Part shown: one piece after another, positions 55,801 through 64,000 of the stretch | How the letters are laid out: every line of letters begins with the position of its first letter | Numbering within the stretch: position 1 is the first letter of the stretch | NCBI RefSeq assembly: GCF_000219625.1 | Contig: NC_018213.1 | Location: 1,420,055-1,484,054 of the forward strand | DNA: 64,000 nucleotides | Origin: Zymoseptoria tritici IPO323 | Taxonomy: Eukaryota > Ascomycota > Dothideomycetes > Mycosphaerellales > Mycosphaerellaceae | Direction of reading: 5' to 3' | Notes under the pieces: model-generated | What the model was told of the DNA's origin: nothing | The model's database searches: none | What the model saw: the letters and a program-made list of their open reading frames with translations, nothing else | Made by a program: the position numbers and the translations under genes

Positions 55801-56129
55801 ACGTCCCTCAAATAAGCCAAGCATACGGCCGCCCGCGAGTAATACTTGAGCATCGAGTTCACCGCTTCCGAGACTTCCTGGCTGCTCTTCTGGTCAATGC
55901 AGCAAGTGTCGATCCAAAGCCATTCCACTCCGGGCACATGTTCTCGCACGTACCGCAGGAAGCGGAGCACCTTCTGATAGCCTAGAGACTCCGTGTTCCG
56001 TTGCTTCTCCACATCCTTGATCGCGGCCTCGGTGCCTGCGACCCATCTGTGCGAAGCGATAGCATATCTGGGTGTGCTGGCGGAGTGAAAGGAGTGGAAG
56101 GCCAAGGTGTGGACGTTCAAGAGACGCAT
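52857..56129 (-). CDS. HET-NACHT NLR-like protein with ankyrin-like C-terminus
   Basis: A single frame of 1,090 residues from ATG 56129. The HET domain has YAIASHRW, VEWLWIDTCCIDQKSSQE and WFTRGWTLQELLAP within the first ~140 residues, in the usual HET order. A NACHT-type NTPase follows: P-loop AKPGSGKSSLLKFL (~370), Walker B LFILDGLDEIDG (~490). A winged/helical region leads to a C-terminal part with ankyrin-like stretches (TFLSLAVDFGLIAYVEQAL, LVRRLIHLGADPNEE). Such proteins are the fungal counterpart of NLR immune receptors: they can trigger heterokaryon incompatibility or regulated cell death when they sense non-self. The ligand is unknown. The repeats are divergent and not near-identical, so recent concerted evolution of the sensor is not evident. 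Confidence 0.9.
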   Translation of the reverse strand: MRLLNVHTLAFHSFHSASTPRYAIASHRWVAGTEAAIKDVEKQRNTESLGYQKVLRFLRYVREHVPGVEWLWIDTCCIDQKSSQEVSEAVNSMLKYYSRAAVCLAYLRDVSHCSLEAFETSEWFTRGWTLQELLAPSLVIFLSNDWNVLGHKGRLDPIDGRSMTIGASLEATITKITSIPPDILHDYNKSKTLSLEQKFTWMEGRTTTREEDMSYCLFGIFEIAIGSNYGEGLENARKRLLKAVTEAAAEKSTSPLLLGTIPETSTADSSTRDLIQKRSTEDSIHMLLKSLHFPQIDSRKDQIITAHQGTYQWSLISSQASDVPWDNMVNWLGERDAVSQIYWINAKPGSGKSSLLKFLDDNLALDQHMVPWAEGLTVLRLRYYFWGPGNTLQHSLEGLMRTLLHQLYQQLDNRFVQYVPHHKWTSAQTSRGTTLKWTVSELRESLRIILSYVSRSCRVLFILDGLDEIDGDEDSRDDLAQFVQELARWHGVKLIVSSRRWTVFQDAFATCPQLRLEDLNYQDIRLFVEGQLQSNARYQQMVAHEPRAVHLVAQLTSKAEGVFLWVRLIIKELFRGIRDGDTYAMLEYRVQSLPSDLSQYFAQLFDSIEPRHRREACIFFQIALQRETEFDSLQPLRLLDLLFVPSATSDFALSPSSDDYIKIFADPSALAYRLDSLLRNLLSRCKGLLDCHFRPGSTDAYFNFENGVHFQDEQAEMSDIERIKLLWGLAPPPTLSRAISTLPPNLVSLLLKHKHVMLDLQVDFMHRSLRDFLLEPSSQEFLASHIGVLFDGRNYLRNVRLTQIRMVLDNGMPPQLTVGLASYFISSLSVATFRRDPRSVLFAQAFEPMIEYVRSAARGDQPWYINSSLDGWDLEGSTFLSLAVDFGLIAYVEQALTSEKIREKRDRPLLDYVLRPRFAGEASYHSVGLQAAAPELVRRLIHLGADPNEEFQGSSIFALFLSFVMSNLDNKGNTDEDVRSEYLSSLEVMLEGGAGLRLSHRELAMHSRHGINGACRNPSLLIFSARWKNLEHTRGGVDTLDLLKRMRPVFGDGIDRSIALVEQRIALERQEPRRRAQARSSGRRKTNVVD

Positions 56130-56795
56130 TGCGGTCCGGCCTTGGATCAAGGTTACGCGGACGAAGTGCTGAAATCCGAACCATCGCGTAATGCGAGACG
56201 ACCCAACACCTCAATGAGATCTTGTGTATGTGTGGCCCCGCCCTTCGCGCTTATGCATGCCGAAGCTACCATGCTGCATTTGGCGCTGAGACGCCGCTGC
56301 CGAGAGACATGGTGACAAAGGCATGGCGATGTCAGTGGTGACGATGGAAGTGACTCGTCGCAGAAAGCGTCGTTCGCGATTCCTTAGCGAGGGATGATCA
56401 AGTTGGCAAAGTTCCATGACAATTGGGATGTGGAAAGGCGTGTCCGAGGAAGGGGCGAGGGTATTTATTGTCCTGACGTTGGAGACATAAGTTAGCGCAG
56501 AACTAGCGGAAGCCAATCAGATCGCTCAACTTTGACGTCCTCGACCTCATCAGACTGTACTTTCTTGAGACACTCTTCCGCCAGCATCATCCACCCGTCA
56601 TGTACATCGGACTTCTCCCCCTATCAGTCGACAAGATCTTAGCGTAGCAGTTCGCTTGTCCAATCGTTGTTTCTGGACTTCATCTCGCCGGGAGGACTTG
56701 CAATTGAACAGAAGTCAGCTAGTCGCCTCGATTGTGCTTCAAACCACGAAAGAACGCCGGCCACGAGCAGAATACTACGCCGCAACCTGTTCACA
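56130..56795. other. divergent promoter region of HET-NACHT and COQ9
   Basis: No gene. A longer open frame runs into COQ9 from 56667 but its first 43 codons are untypical of the family and are probably 5' UTR. Confidence 0.5.
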
Positions 56796-57542
56796 ATGGC
56801 CTCATTACGAACCATACTCCGTGCTCCAGCAACGCTTCGACCACTCCTGCTTCATCCTACCACCTCCCGCGCTCTCTATCACTCCTACGAACACACCGAA
56901 CCACCGCCTTATCGCGAGACCGAGTCCAAAATCCTATCCACCGCACTCAACTACGTGCCTACGCACGGCTTCACACAAGAAGCTCTCACGCTCGCTGCCC
57001 GCGACACCGGCTACCTCGACATCTCCACAAACCTCTTCCCAAAAGGCGCCTACGAAATCGTCCTCTACCATCTCGTCACACAACGCTACACTCTCAAGGA
57101 CCGCATACAATTCCCGGAAAACTTTGGCGTTGGCCGAAAGGTTCGCAGTCTTGTTCTTGAGCGTCTACGGGCGAATGCGGAGGCAGGTGTCGTCGGCAGA
57201 TGGCAAGAAGCGCTGGGTCTCATGTCATTAGCGGAGAATCTACGGCCGTCGCTGAAAGAGCTGGGTCTGCTGAGTGATGAGATGTGGTTCCTTGCTGGAG
57301 ACGTGAGCGTCGACAGCTCATGGTATACAAAGCGTGCGAACTTATCGGGAATCTATGCGGCGACGGAGATCTTTCAGACGACAGACCAAAGCACAGAGTT
57401 CAGAGATACGGAGGAATTTCTGGATCGGAGGTTGGAGGAGTTGAGGACGGTTGGCAGTGCAGCGAGTGGAACGATGGAATGGATGGGCTTTCAGGCCGGA
57501 GCTATGGTGAACTTGTTGAGGAGCAAAGGCATGCGGATATAA
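56796..57542 (+). CDS. COQ9: ubiquinone biosynthesis protein COQ9
   Basis: A single exon of 248 residues. The start MASLRTILRAPATLRPLL is an Arg-rich mitochondrial targeting peptide. The mature part has the COQ9 helical region (ILSTALNYVPTHGFTQEALT, LFPKGAYEIVLYHL) and the conserved C-terminal domain (MWFLAGDVSVDSSWYTKRA, LSGIYAATEIFQTTD, FLDRRLEEL). COQ9 is a TetR-like-fold lipid-binding protein of the matrix that binds ubiquinone intermediates and supports Coq7. The ATG at 56796 is chosen because it opens the targeting peptide. Confidence 0.94.
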   Translation: MASLRTILRAPATLRPLLLHPTTSRALYHSYEHTEPPPYRETESKILSTALNYVPTHGFTQEALTLAARDTGYLDISTNLFPKGAYEIVLYHLVTQRYTLKDRIQFPENFGVGRKVRSLVLERLRANAEAGVVGRWQEALGLMSLAENLRPSLKELGLLSDEMWFLAGDVSVDSSWYTKRANLSGIYAATEIFQTTDQSTEFRDTEEFLDRRLEELRTVGSAASGTMEWMGFQAGAMVNLLRSKGMRI

Positions 57543-57934
57543 TGACGAGCACTTTTTTGAACAGCCCTTCACGTTGCGGGAACGCATGGCATGAGATATC
57601 ACATCACCAAGCACGTCACGGGTCCGATCTCACAATATCTGTCTTTTGTGCTGGTCGAACTCAAGTCCACTTTACTTCAAAGAACGGTCCCACGATACTC
57701 AGACCGGCTTCAGGTCGAATCCGTTTGCGTCCTCATTGGGACGTTTGATCTGGTCGCACGGGATGATGCCCATTGGTCAGTCGAAGTACAGGAGCTTCAC
57801 TGGGTGTGAGAAGCTATCAGTGGAAGAGTGTCCCATTCACTCCCGGCGATGAGTACGATTTCTCTCCCGTCTCCAATGGCACAACCTCGCCTTCCCGACA
57901 CTCTTCACATATCGCAAAACCTCGAAGTGCTGTT
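57543..57934. other. intergenic, no separate gene seen
   Basis: The downstream frame is open for ~54 codons before its first ATG at 57935, so an extra 5' exon of the next gene may lie here. Confidence 0.4.
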
Positions 57935-59005
57935 ATGGCTTCTTGCGTGGCAAACCCAGTCTGCAGCGCTCATGGCACGGGAGACTTCACCAAGGACTTC
58001 GCACGTCGGGACAGCCCTCAACCACGAGACTGCTGCCGCACGATCGGCGCACATGAAGAGCCAGGACGACCAGCCATCTTCCGATTCTTGGATCTGCCCA
58101 TCGAGCTCAGATTGGTCGTGTACGCCGAGCTCTTCAGCAACAGCAACAAGCACGATGGCAAAGGATGTCGCTGTCCGCGTATACTTACGACTAGCAAGGC
58201 TATCAATGCTGAAGCAGAGAAAGAGCTGTATCTTCGCTCGACCATGCCTATACGGATTACTGCGACTGCTTTGAAGACGCACGACTTCTGCACGCACACA
58301 GCTTTGAGCATTGGCAATATCACAATTCTGAACGCCATCAACAGCTTCTACACCGACATCGTGCCAGCCTGGACTCTCAGCCAAACCCTCCCGATGGCGT
58401 TGTCAAAGATTCACAAGATCTCCTTGGCAATCAATCTCGAAGCCGATGAAGAGAACAACCATCTTCTGAGGCGCCCCTTTTCGTCACAGCAATTCAACCA
58501 AGTACACCACATCTTAGCTGCTGTTATCGCGGCGTCTCGAGCCAACCTCAAGACACTGGATGTGACATTCAACATCTCGAGTGGCACGATACCTGACCTT
58601 CCCGGCCCCATAGACGACATCGTAATCAATGGTATTCTCTGGCCCCTGGACAGACTTACTCCCGCCGTCACCCTATCACTACGCGGCTTTCCGGATCAGG
58701 TCGAGAGATCCATGCTCTCCCGACACGCAAATTCAACTATGATCGAGCACCCTTTCACACTCTATCGCGACGTCAGAGCCAAGGTGCAGAAGGTGCTCGA
58801 CGTGCTCAAAGACACCAGCGTGGTGGGTAAGCGGCTAGCTGGCATGTTGCGCTCTGTGGAGAAGACCATCGAGTCCAAACGTTGGAGGCGCGGGGATGAG
58901 GATTTGGTGAAAGATTTGAGATTCTTGGAAGCGTGGATTTTGGAGCCCAAAGTGTTGGCTTTGATGAGTGAGATGCAGATGGGCATGGAGATGAATGCAG
59001 CTTGA
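57935..59005 (+). CDS. F-box-like / 2EXR-like fungal protein
   Basis: One exon, 356 residues from the first in-frame ATG. FRFLDLPIELRLVVYAELF near residue 50 is the family-defining opening, followed by the KAINAEAEKELYLRSTMPI block. It is the same broad family as the gene at 43-1302 but not a close paralogue. The C-terminal half is helical and charged. Function unknown. The head has several Cys residues and may extend upstream. Confidence 0.75.
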   Translation: MASCVANPVCSAHGTGDFTKDFARRDSPQPRDCCRTIGAHEEPGRPAIFRFLDLPIELRLVVYAELFSNSNKHDGKGCRCPRILTTSKAINAEAEKELYLRSTMPIRITATALKTHDFCTHTALSIGNITILNAINSFYTDIVPAWTLSQTLPMALSKIHKISLAINLEADEENNHLLRRPFSSQQFNQVHHILAAVIAASRANLKTLDVTFNISSGTIPDLPGPIDDIVINGILWPLDRLTPAVTLSLRGFPDQVERSMLSRHANSTMIEHPFTLYRDVRAKVQKVLDVLKDTSVVGKRLAGMLRSVEKTIESKRWRRGDEDLVKDLRFLEAWILEPKVLALMSEMQMGMEMNAA

Positions 59006-59315
59006 TGACGATGTCACTCGGGTTCAGGAGTGTGGACTTGGAAAGTCGGCGTTTGGACACCGGATGAAGGAGACGTGAGCGCCTGGACATTGGACTGGGA
59101 AAGGATGAAGGTCTTTGGAGGATGCTGCTGTCGATGTGAATGACCTCTTGGCAAGGGGCTAAGAATTCAAGGTACGGCTTTGACACAAGATCTGTCTTGT
59201 GTCACCAAATCGTCTATCCCATGCACCTGTCCGACGGCTTCCGCCATCACCGCCCCGCTCCGCTCACTGCCCACCTTTATAAGTGAAGTGCTGCCTTCCG
59301 CCCTCAACGAATCGC

Positions 59316-59395
59316 CGCGGCGGTGGTGCAGTGGTTAGCACGCCCGTTTCCCATTCATATCTGATGCCTGCGAAGGGGCAAAATCGGGTTCGAAA
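59316..59395 (+). other. tRNA-Gly(CCC)-like 5' half, probably pseudo-tRNA
   Basis: GCGGCGG-TG-GTGC-AGTGGTTA-GCAC reads as a tRNA-Gly acceptor strand and D arm with a perfect A box (TGGTGCAGTGG). CCCGT-TTCCCAT looks like the anticodon arm with CCC. About 50 bp on there is a B-box-like GGGTTCGAAAA, but the T stem does not pair and no matching 3' acceptor strand is found. Confidence 0.35.
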
Positions 59396-61851
59396 ATTTC
59401 AAACGGGAGGGTAGGAACCACACTTCATGCTACAACTTCAATCCTCGCATTCTAATATGTTCACAACAGTCAAGGGTTCAGTGAGTGAAAACTTCGCCAC
59501 CACGGACGGAGCTTGGGCTAATTTCTCGAACAGAACCCCTTTCGCCGCACACGATGAGCGTGAGAGCTTTCTTTTTCCTACCTTGGAATGTAACTTTTCC
59601 TACCTTGGAATGTAACTTTTTGTGTTGATAAACGTTGCTGACGCTGCGTGATCTGGCTTAGATGCGGAGATTGATACTTGTCCGAATCTGAGAGCCGTTA
59701 TCTCCATCCTTCCGCTCAATGTGCAAAACTCCAACCAAACCAATCAGGCCTACCTCGTGCGGTGCATTTTACACGACAGCATAGAGACACATTGCCGACA
59801 AGATCGTGATAACAACGGTTCTGATGCACATCTCCTTGATTTTCTGCGCAACTTTCACCGTACAGGTATCGCTCTCGGTTGGCTTAGATGGTGCAGTTTG
59901 AGCGGAAGCACGGAGGTAACAGGCTTGAGGACGACGTCCTGCCATTTAAATTTTCACCTCATGTCTCCATGTGGTTGAAGGCCATCTTTGCTGAAGCACG
60001 AGCCCGGAGCATTTTGCTGGCCTGTTGGTCGCACAGCATGAGCGCTGGGACGGTGGTACTGAGAGAATGTTACTTCTGTCTTCCTTTCCTTCGCACCCGC
60101 CAGACGAGTGAGCATGGATCGACGGCGAATAATCTTGCATGAAGCGACCAAAACGGTCACATCTTCCTCTTCCTGTTCCACAAATGCTGTCGTGTGACCT
60201 GCTGCCTGTCGTCAAGTCGAATGTTGCCAAGAACACAAACTCAACTTTTGCTTTGAATGCAGAGCCCGATTCTCCATCGTACGGAGTTGCTCGGACGAGC
60301 GATTCGAAAGTGGAGGTGGTGCGAAGGTTGCTGCAAGCATTGCGATCTTCATGATGATGCGTGCGCACGCAAGTTTGGTTCTGTGCGACGTGCGCTTCCC
60401 AGGAGCAGACCTTCGAGAACTTGGAGATCTGTGAAGGGCGCTATTTTCTTCCCATTGAGATGCTTCTAAACTGCAGATGAAGCTTGACGGTAAGCAATGC
60501 ATGGATTTTGATTACGATGAAGCACGCGATGAAAAGCAGAGCGGCATTCCTGAATACTCTTCAAAAAGGAATGCTTTGCCTTCAGCCGCAAACTCCATAG
60601 ATGTGAGAACAGAAAGAGAGCTTCAACGACTGGTAGGAAGTGTCTATCGGCAAGTGATCCCCTGCCCAAGCGTTTTCTGTCACAGCAGCGGCGGAATGCA
60701 CTTTCAAAGCACCATGACGAGCGACTCTGCATCCGATAATCGCACCGCAGCCGAGTGGACGTTGCGGTACATGTCAATCACCCAGGATAGCAACAGGCCA
60801 CGTTTCTCGGCGTGCAGCGATGCCCGACACCATGAGGCCTGCGAATGTATTGAAGCCCAATTGCAAAGCTCGCTCCTTCCATAAGTCTCACGAGCAACCT
60901 TGCGGGCAGATCTGCCATCGGGAACAGTCCAGCAAATCTGCGTCAAACAGACGACGTGAACCAGCATGATGCATGTCGAATAATGCACGATCTCGACTGT
61001 CGGTGAGTGTGGTAAAAGAAAGTATGCTTCGTCCTGTGACGAGAGGGAAGTGCGAGTTCCGAAGCGGCCGCGTGTATGCCCACCAATCAGCTTGCGGCGG
61101 GATCGTCCGTCTTCGAGCCCAAACTTTCGACGTCGGCCTTCCTCTCTCAGCACGGCATCACACCGCAGCGAACGATGACATCCACAGCATGGCCACACGT
61201 TTGACAGCTCGTCTACATGCCAGACCGCTATGCTGTGTTCCGTCACCACCTGGTGGACAGTGCAAAGTGCCGTGCCCTCGCTTTTGGTGGCGTCCTTGGC
61301 TCTACTTCGACCATGGCCCTTTCCTTTCCCTCTTCCGCCAACACATCCGACTCGCAGAATCGCGAGCGGGGCTACATCGACATGGATGCCATGCTCTCTT
61401 CTTGGTCGAGGAAGCATTCCTTGCCTCTCATGGTCTAGGCTGTCGGGAAATGCTCGCATTGCAGACCAGAGCTCTGCACAACCTTGCAGTGTCCAATCCC
61501 GCTCAATGTGAGAGCGAGCTGCGCGATCCTCCTCTCCCCCGGCCCGCCACGCTGTGTGGATGGTACAAAAGCTCACAGAATCGACATGCAGCTAGCAATT
61601 AGCTTTCTCAGAAAGCCAATGGCGGCCTACTGATGTATGTCTAGATCTCGCCATGGCCCGAAGTATCGGCCATATCTACCTATCCCAAGCTTGCCCTCAC
61701 CCCCGATGGGACAGCACAGCTATCGAGACCACTGACATCCCATGCATGGAGCTTGCTCAACTACTCAGATGCCCGCTATCGTGCATGCAACATGGTGTGC
61801 TCGCTGATACCATGACAGCAGCATTGACTGCCGTGGGAGGTACCATCATGG

Positions 61852-61858
61852 TATAAAA
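61852..61858 (+). promoter_or_regulatory. TATA box of KXD1
   Basis: TATAAAA 136 bp before the KXD1 ATG, followed by a pyrimidine-rich 5' UTR (CTCTTCCTCCATCTTCC), a common fungal promoter layout. Confidence 0.5.
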
Positions 61859-61987
61859 AGGGTAGGTTGAGAGCTCTTCCTCCATCTTCCTTTCCTTCAC
61901 CTGCATTCGATATCTGCCTGCCACATTCATCATCTGTGTTATATCTCTCCACGCACTACCTTTCCCACCTCTCAGCATACATTCGTC

Positions 61988-62677
61988 ATGTCTACAGCAA
62001 CACCTTACTACCAGTATCAGCAATACCAGCCGACGAGCTCATTACCTGTCAACGTACCGGGCAAGAATGCACAGCAGCTTTACGTGCCTCGCCACAGTCG
62101 TAACTCGTCTGGATACAGCCAGCTATCAGCCTCACCGCCGGAACGACCGGAGAGCGTTTCGTCCACCGGGGCAGGTCTCTACTCGTCCGCATCCAGCAAC
62201 TACGGAGGCAGCGAGTACGACTCCTCCAGCGGTGCGACCGGCGTGGATCTTCTGGACTACATGAACGACCGGCTCTCGCAAGCATACAACCCTATTCCAA
62301 TGGACAAGAATGTGGCGAGACAGGCTCAAATGTGAGACAGGCCAGTGATCCAAAGTCAACAATTCAAAAGCTGACAAGCAGCCAGGTCCGGCGAGCTCAA
62401 TGCAAAGAATCGTGAGCTGCTCGGTCTGCAAGCACAAGCGAGGTCGCGGCTTGCAAAGACCCGGGCGAACTTTGCCGAGGGCATGAAAGCAGCGAAGGAA
62501 GTCCAGCGAGATCTGGAATACACGCAGAAGAAAATGCAGTACGTGGAAAGCGTCTCGATAATCGGAAACCGTCCCAAACTGACCGCTTGCAGTGCTCTGA
62601 ACGCTCGAGCAGCAGAAAAATACCCCGAGCAGTACCGTGCCGCAAGTCGACGATACCCAGCACCGGTGGACTTTTGA
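61988..62677 (+). CDS. KXD1: KxDL-motif protein (BLOC-1/BORC-related)
   Basis: Three exons (61988-62331, 62386-62538, 62593-62677), introns of 54 nt each, frame kept; 193 residues. A Ser/Tyr-rich head precedes the KxDL domain: LLDYMNDRLSQAYNPIPMDK, then ARQAQMSGELNAKNRELLGL (first splice), ARLAKTRANFAEG-like and KAAKEVQRDLEYTQKKMHAL (second splice). It ends with AAEKYPEQYRAASRRYPAP. In yeast Kxd1 is a subunit of the endosomal BLOC-1 complex; in animals it belongs to BORC. Largely a single long coiled coil. Confidence 0.9.
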
Positions 62678-63784
62678 TTTGCGCTCAATTCAAGAAAATA
62701 TTGCCTGGAGTTGGGAGACGACATCCGTTTGCAAAAATGTACCAGAGCGTTACGACGGTCACTGTGCCGCTACGCAGACGACACGAGTGAAGTTTGAACA
62801 AGCTTCACCAGCTACTGGCCCATGCGCGAGTACCTTGCATTGGCGTATGCGAGCGACTGCCGATTGTCTCGAAGACTGCAGTAGTCGAACGGGCATGCTT
62901 CCGTCAACTACCACTGCCGGTCGATCTGCTGGTGCGGCAGGGTTGTGGTTTGCCGCGCGGCTGTAGGGACTCTGCTAGCGTTGTTTTGCTGCGTTCGAGG
63001 GAGCGATGGGTGGAAGATCATGTACAGAATGGTCTCTAATAAAGTTACTGACTCAGTTCGCTCGGCCTCGTTAACCGGCGCTTTTGTTCCTTTCGAACTT
63101 GAACCTTCACGGCTATCTTCTGCGTGCCGCCGCCTATGACTTGACGACCGCCCGGTGTATTCCTTACCGTTCGACGGCATCCATGGTATATCGCAGATGC
63201 GTGGACGCAACACAATCATCCCATCTCGTGCGACGGCCGTGTGCTTCGACCAGTAACTCGTCCACCGGCCGCCCATGAATGGCGAAGCGGCGATCGCTCT
63301 TGGCTAGCAAGGTTCTTGAAGTCTCCATACGTGCCGCAGGAGACAGAGCGAGTCAGTGCAGTGATGCCTGAGTGCTGCCCGATACGAGAGCCAGTCGCGC
63401 ACGTGATTGTAGGGTCGCCTTCTCTGTTTGGCATAGCTCACTCCTTCCTATTCGGGAAGCGCTCATTACTAAGCAGTCGTACTGAAGACTTCCGTGGCTC
63501 GTACTCGAATCTTCTGGTAAGGATTCGACATCAGCAACGAACATCTAGCAGTTTCTCAGCACTCTCCAGCAGTTTCTCGTCGACCATGCTGACGAATTCT
63601 TGGAGGGGAGCATGGCGAAATCCTTGTCCGTCGAAGGGTATAAAGGTAGGGCCGCCGGCGAGGTAGTCTGCTTCCCATCAGAACAACAATCAGCAACACA
63701 TTCATGCAAAGAATCACATCCACAACACGCCAACGACTACCTCAAGTCATCCGCGTCTGCAACACTCACCAACCAATTCGCAAC
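62678..63784. other. 1.1 kb intergenic before the heat-shock gene
   Basis: No coding gene recognised. Contains HSE-like inverted pairs (nGAAnnTTCn at 63100-63109; nTTCnnGAAn near 63315) in addition to those nearer the promoter. Confidence 0.5.
63506..63644 (+). promoter_or_regulatory. heat-shock gene promoter: HSE, STRE, TATA
   Basis: CGAATCTTCT at 63506-63515 fits the HSF1 site nGAAnnTTCn, followed by a degenerate third unit. AGGGG (stress-response element) is at 63604-63608 and TATAAA at 63639-63644, 141 bp before the ATG. The combination fits an HSF1- and Msn2/4-like-controlled small heat-shock gene. Confidence 0.6.
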
Positions 63785-64000
63785 ATGTCTCTCTTCAGCT
63801 CTCGCAACAGCTCTCCCTTCTTCGGCGAGTTCGCTCCCATGTTTCGCCTCATGGACGACTATGCCACCCACGTTGCCAGCAAGGACGGAGGCTCCAGCAT
63901 TTCCAAGTCCTTCCGCAGCTTCACTCCAAAATTCGACGTCAAGGAGAACAAGGAGAACTACGAGCTCCACGGCGAACTCCCAGGCATCGACCAGAAGAAC
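63785..64000 (+). CDS. Hsp20-family small heat-shock protein (5' part)
   Basis: The first 72 residues are present and the gene runs off the window. The head MSLFSSRNSSPFFGEFAPMF and the start of the alpha-crystallin domain, FTPKFDVKENKENYELHGEL then PGI, match fungal Hsp30/Hsp26-type small chaperones. They form oligomers that hold unfolded proteins during stress. The strong HSE/TATA promoter supports heat-inducible expression. Confidence 0.92.
   Translation, partial: MSLFSSRNSSPFFGEFAPMFRLMDDYATHVASKDGGSSISKSFRSFTPKFDVKENKENYELHGELPGIDQKN

Larger units (their letters stand above)
59006..61987. other. 3 kb intergenic; tRNA-like fragment and one 135-codon ORF
   Basis: An ATG-started frame at 60477-60884 (plus, 135 codons, with DVRTERELQRLVGSVYRQV) is possible but unsupported. 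A long minus-strand frame at 60704-61576 has no ATG at its start and untypical composition. Otherwise only the tRNA-like piece at 59316-59395 and the KXD1 promoter. Confidence 0.35.

Noticed and set aside
60704..61576. 290-codon minus-strand open frame
   Set aside because: No ATG at its start, composition like antisense of low-complexity DNA, no recognisable motif.

Overview
The window is nuclear DNA of a filamentous ascomycete (Pezizomycotina, most likely a Dothideomycete). The evidence is: many 48-65 nt introns with GTRNGT donors and CTAAC/CTGAC branch sites; fungus-specific families (a HET-NACHT NLR-like protein, a spherulin-type cupin, fungal SSU1/malic-acid type TDT transporter); and best matches to fungal versions of conserved eukaryotic genes. 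Gene models here were spliced by hand from the sequence; each multi-exon model marked as confident keeps its reading frame across every junction.

Layout. Left arm (1-19.1 kb), mostly housekeeping genes: an F-box-like/2EXR-like protein, GPN3 GTPase, a TDT-family anion transporter, a 450-bp foldback element, a histidine phosphatase, a secreted cupin, the cohesin kleisin Rad21 and, divergently, a PMR1-type Ca2+/Mn2+ ATPase, then a single-pass membrane protein with a glycosidase-like N-terminal remnant.

Middle (about 19.1-43.3 kb), an accessory island with few intact genes. Two giant outward-facing genes dominate it: a 1,472-residue protein with an SR-rich head, duplicated small domains, a C48 (Ulp1/SUMO-protease-like) domain and a Myb/SANT-like tail (minus strand, 20.6-25.05 kb), and a 1,575-residue protein ending in a UPF1-like SF1 helicase (plus strand, 36.9-41.7 kb). 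Their start codons are preceded by the same 150-165 bp leader, so the 11.6 kb between them is bounded by an inverted repeat. That interval holds an unusual array of the palindrome CAGTC-N4-GACTG (about 35 copies, two tandem blocks both with 28-bp period), a frameshifted fragment paralogous to the C48 gene, a broken ubiquitin-like gene, a truncated dynamin-family GTPase, a tRNA-like gene with an insert, and little else. Outside it, two short minisatellites lie right of the helicase gene.

Right arm (44.5-64 kb), conserved genes again: Mediator MED4, VAC14, RNA polymerase subunit RPB5, a POT/PTR2 peptide transporter, a HET-NACHT gene, COQ9, another F-box-like protein, KXD1 (BLOC-1/BORC related) and the start of a small heat-shock protein with heat-shock elements and a TATA box.

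The most interesting unexplained material is the island: a protease of the ubiquitin-like-protein class, a decayed ubiquitin-like gene, a large helicase with the same leader as the protease, and a palindrome array between them. Whether these form one system or are co-located debris cannot be decided from this sequence alone.
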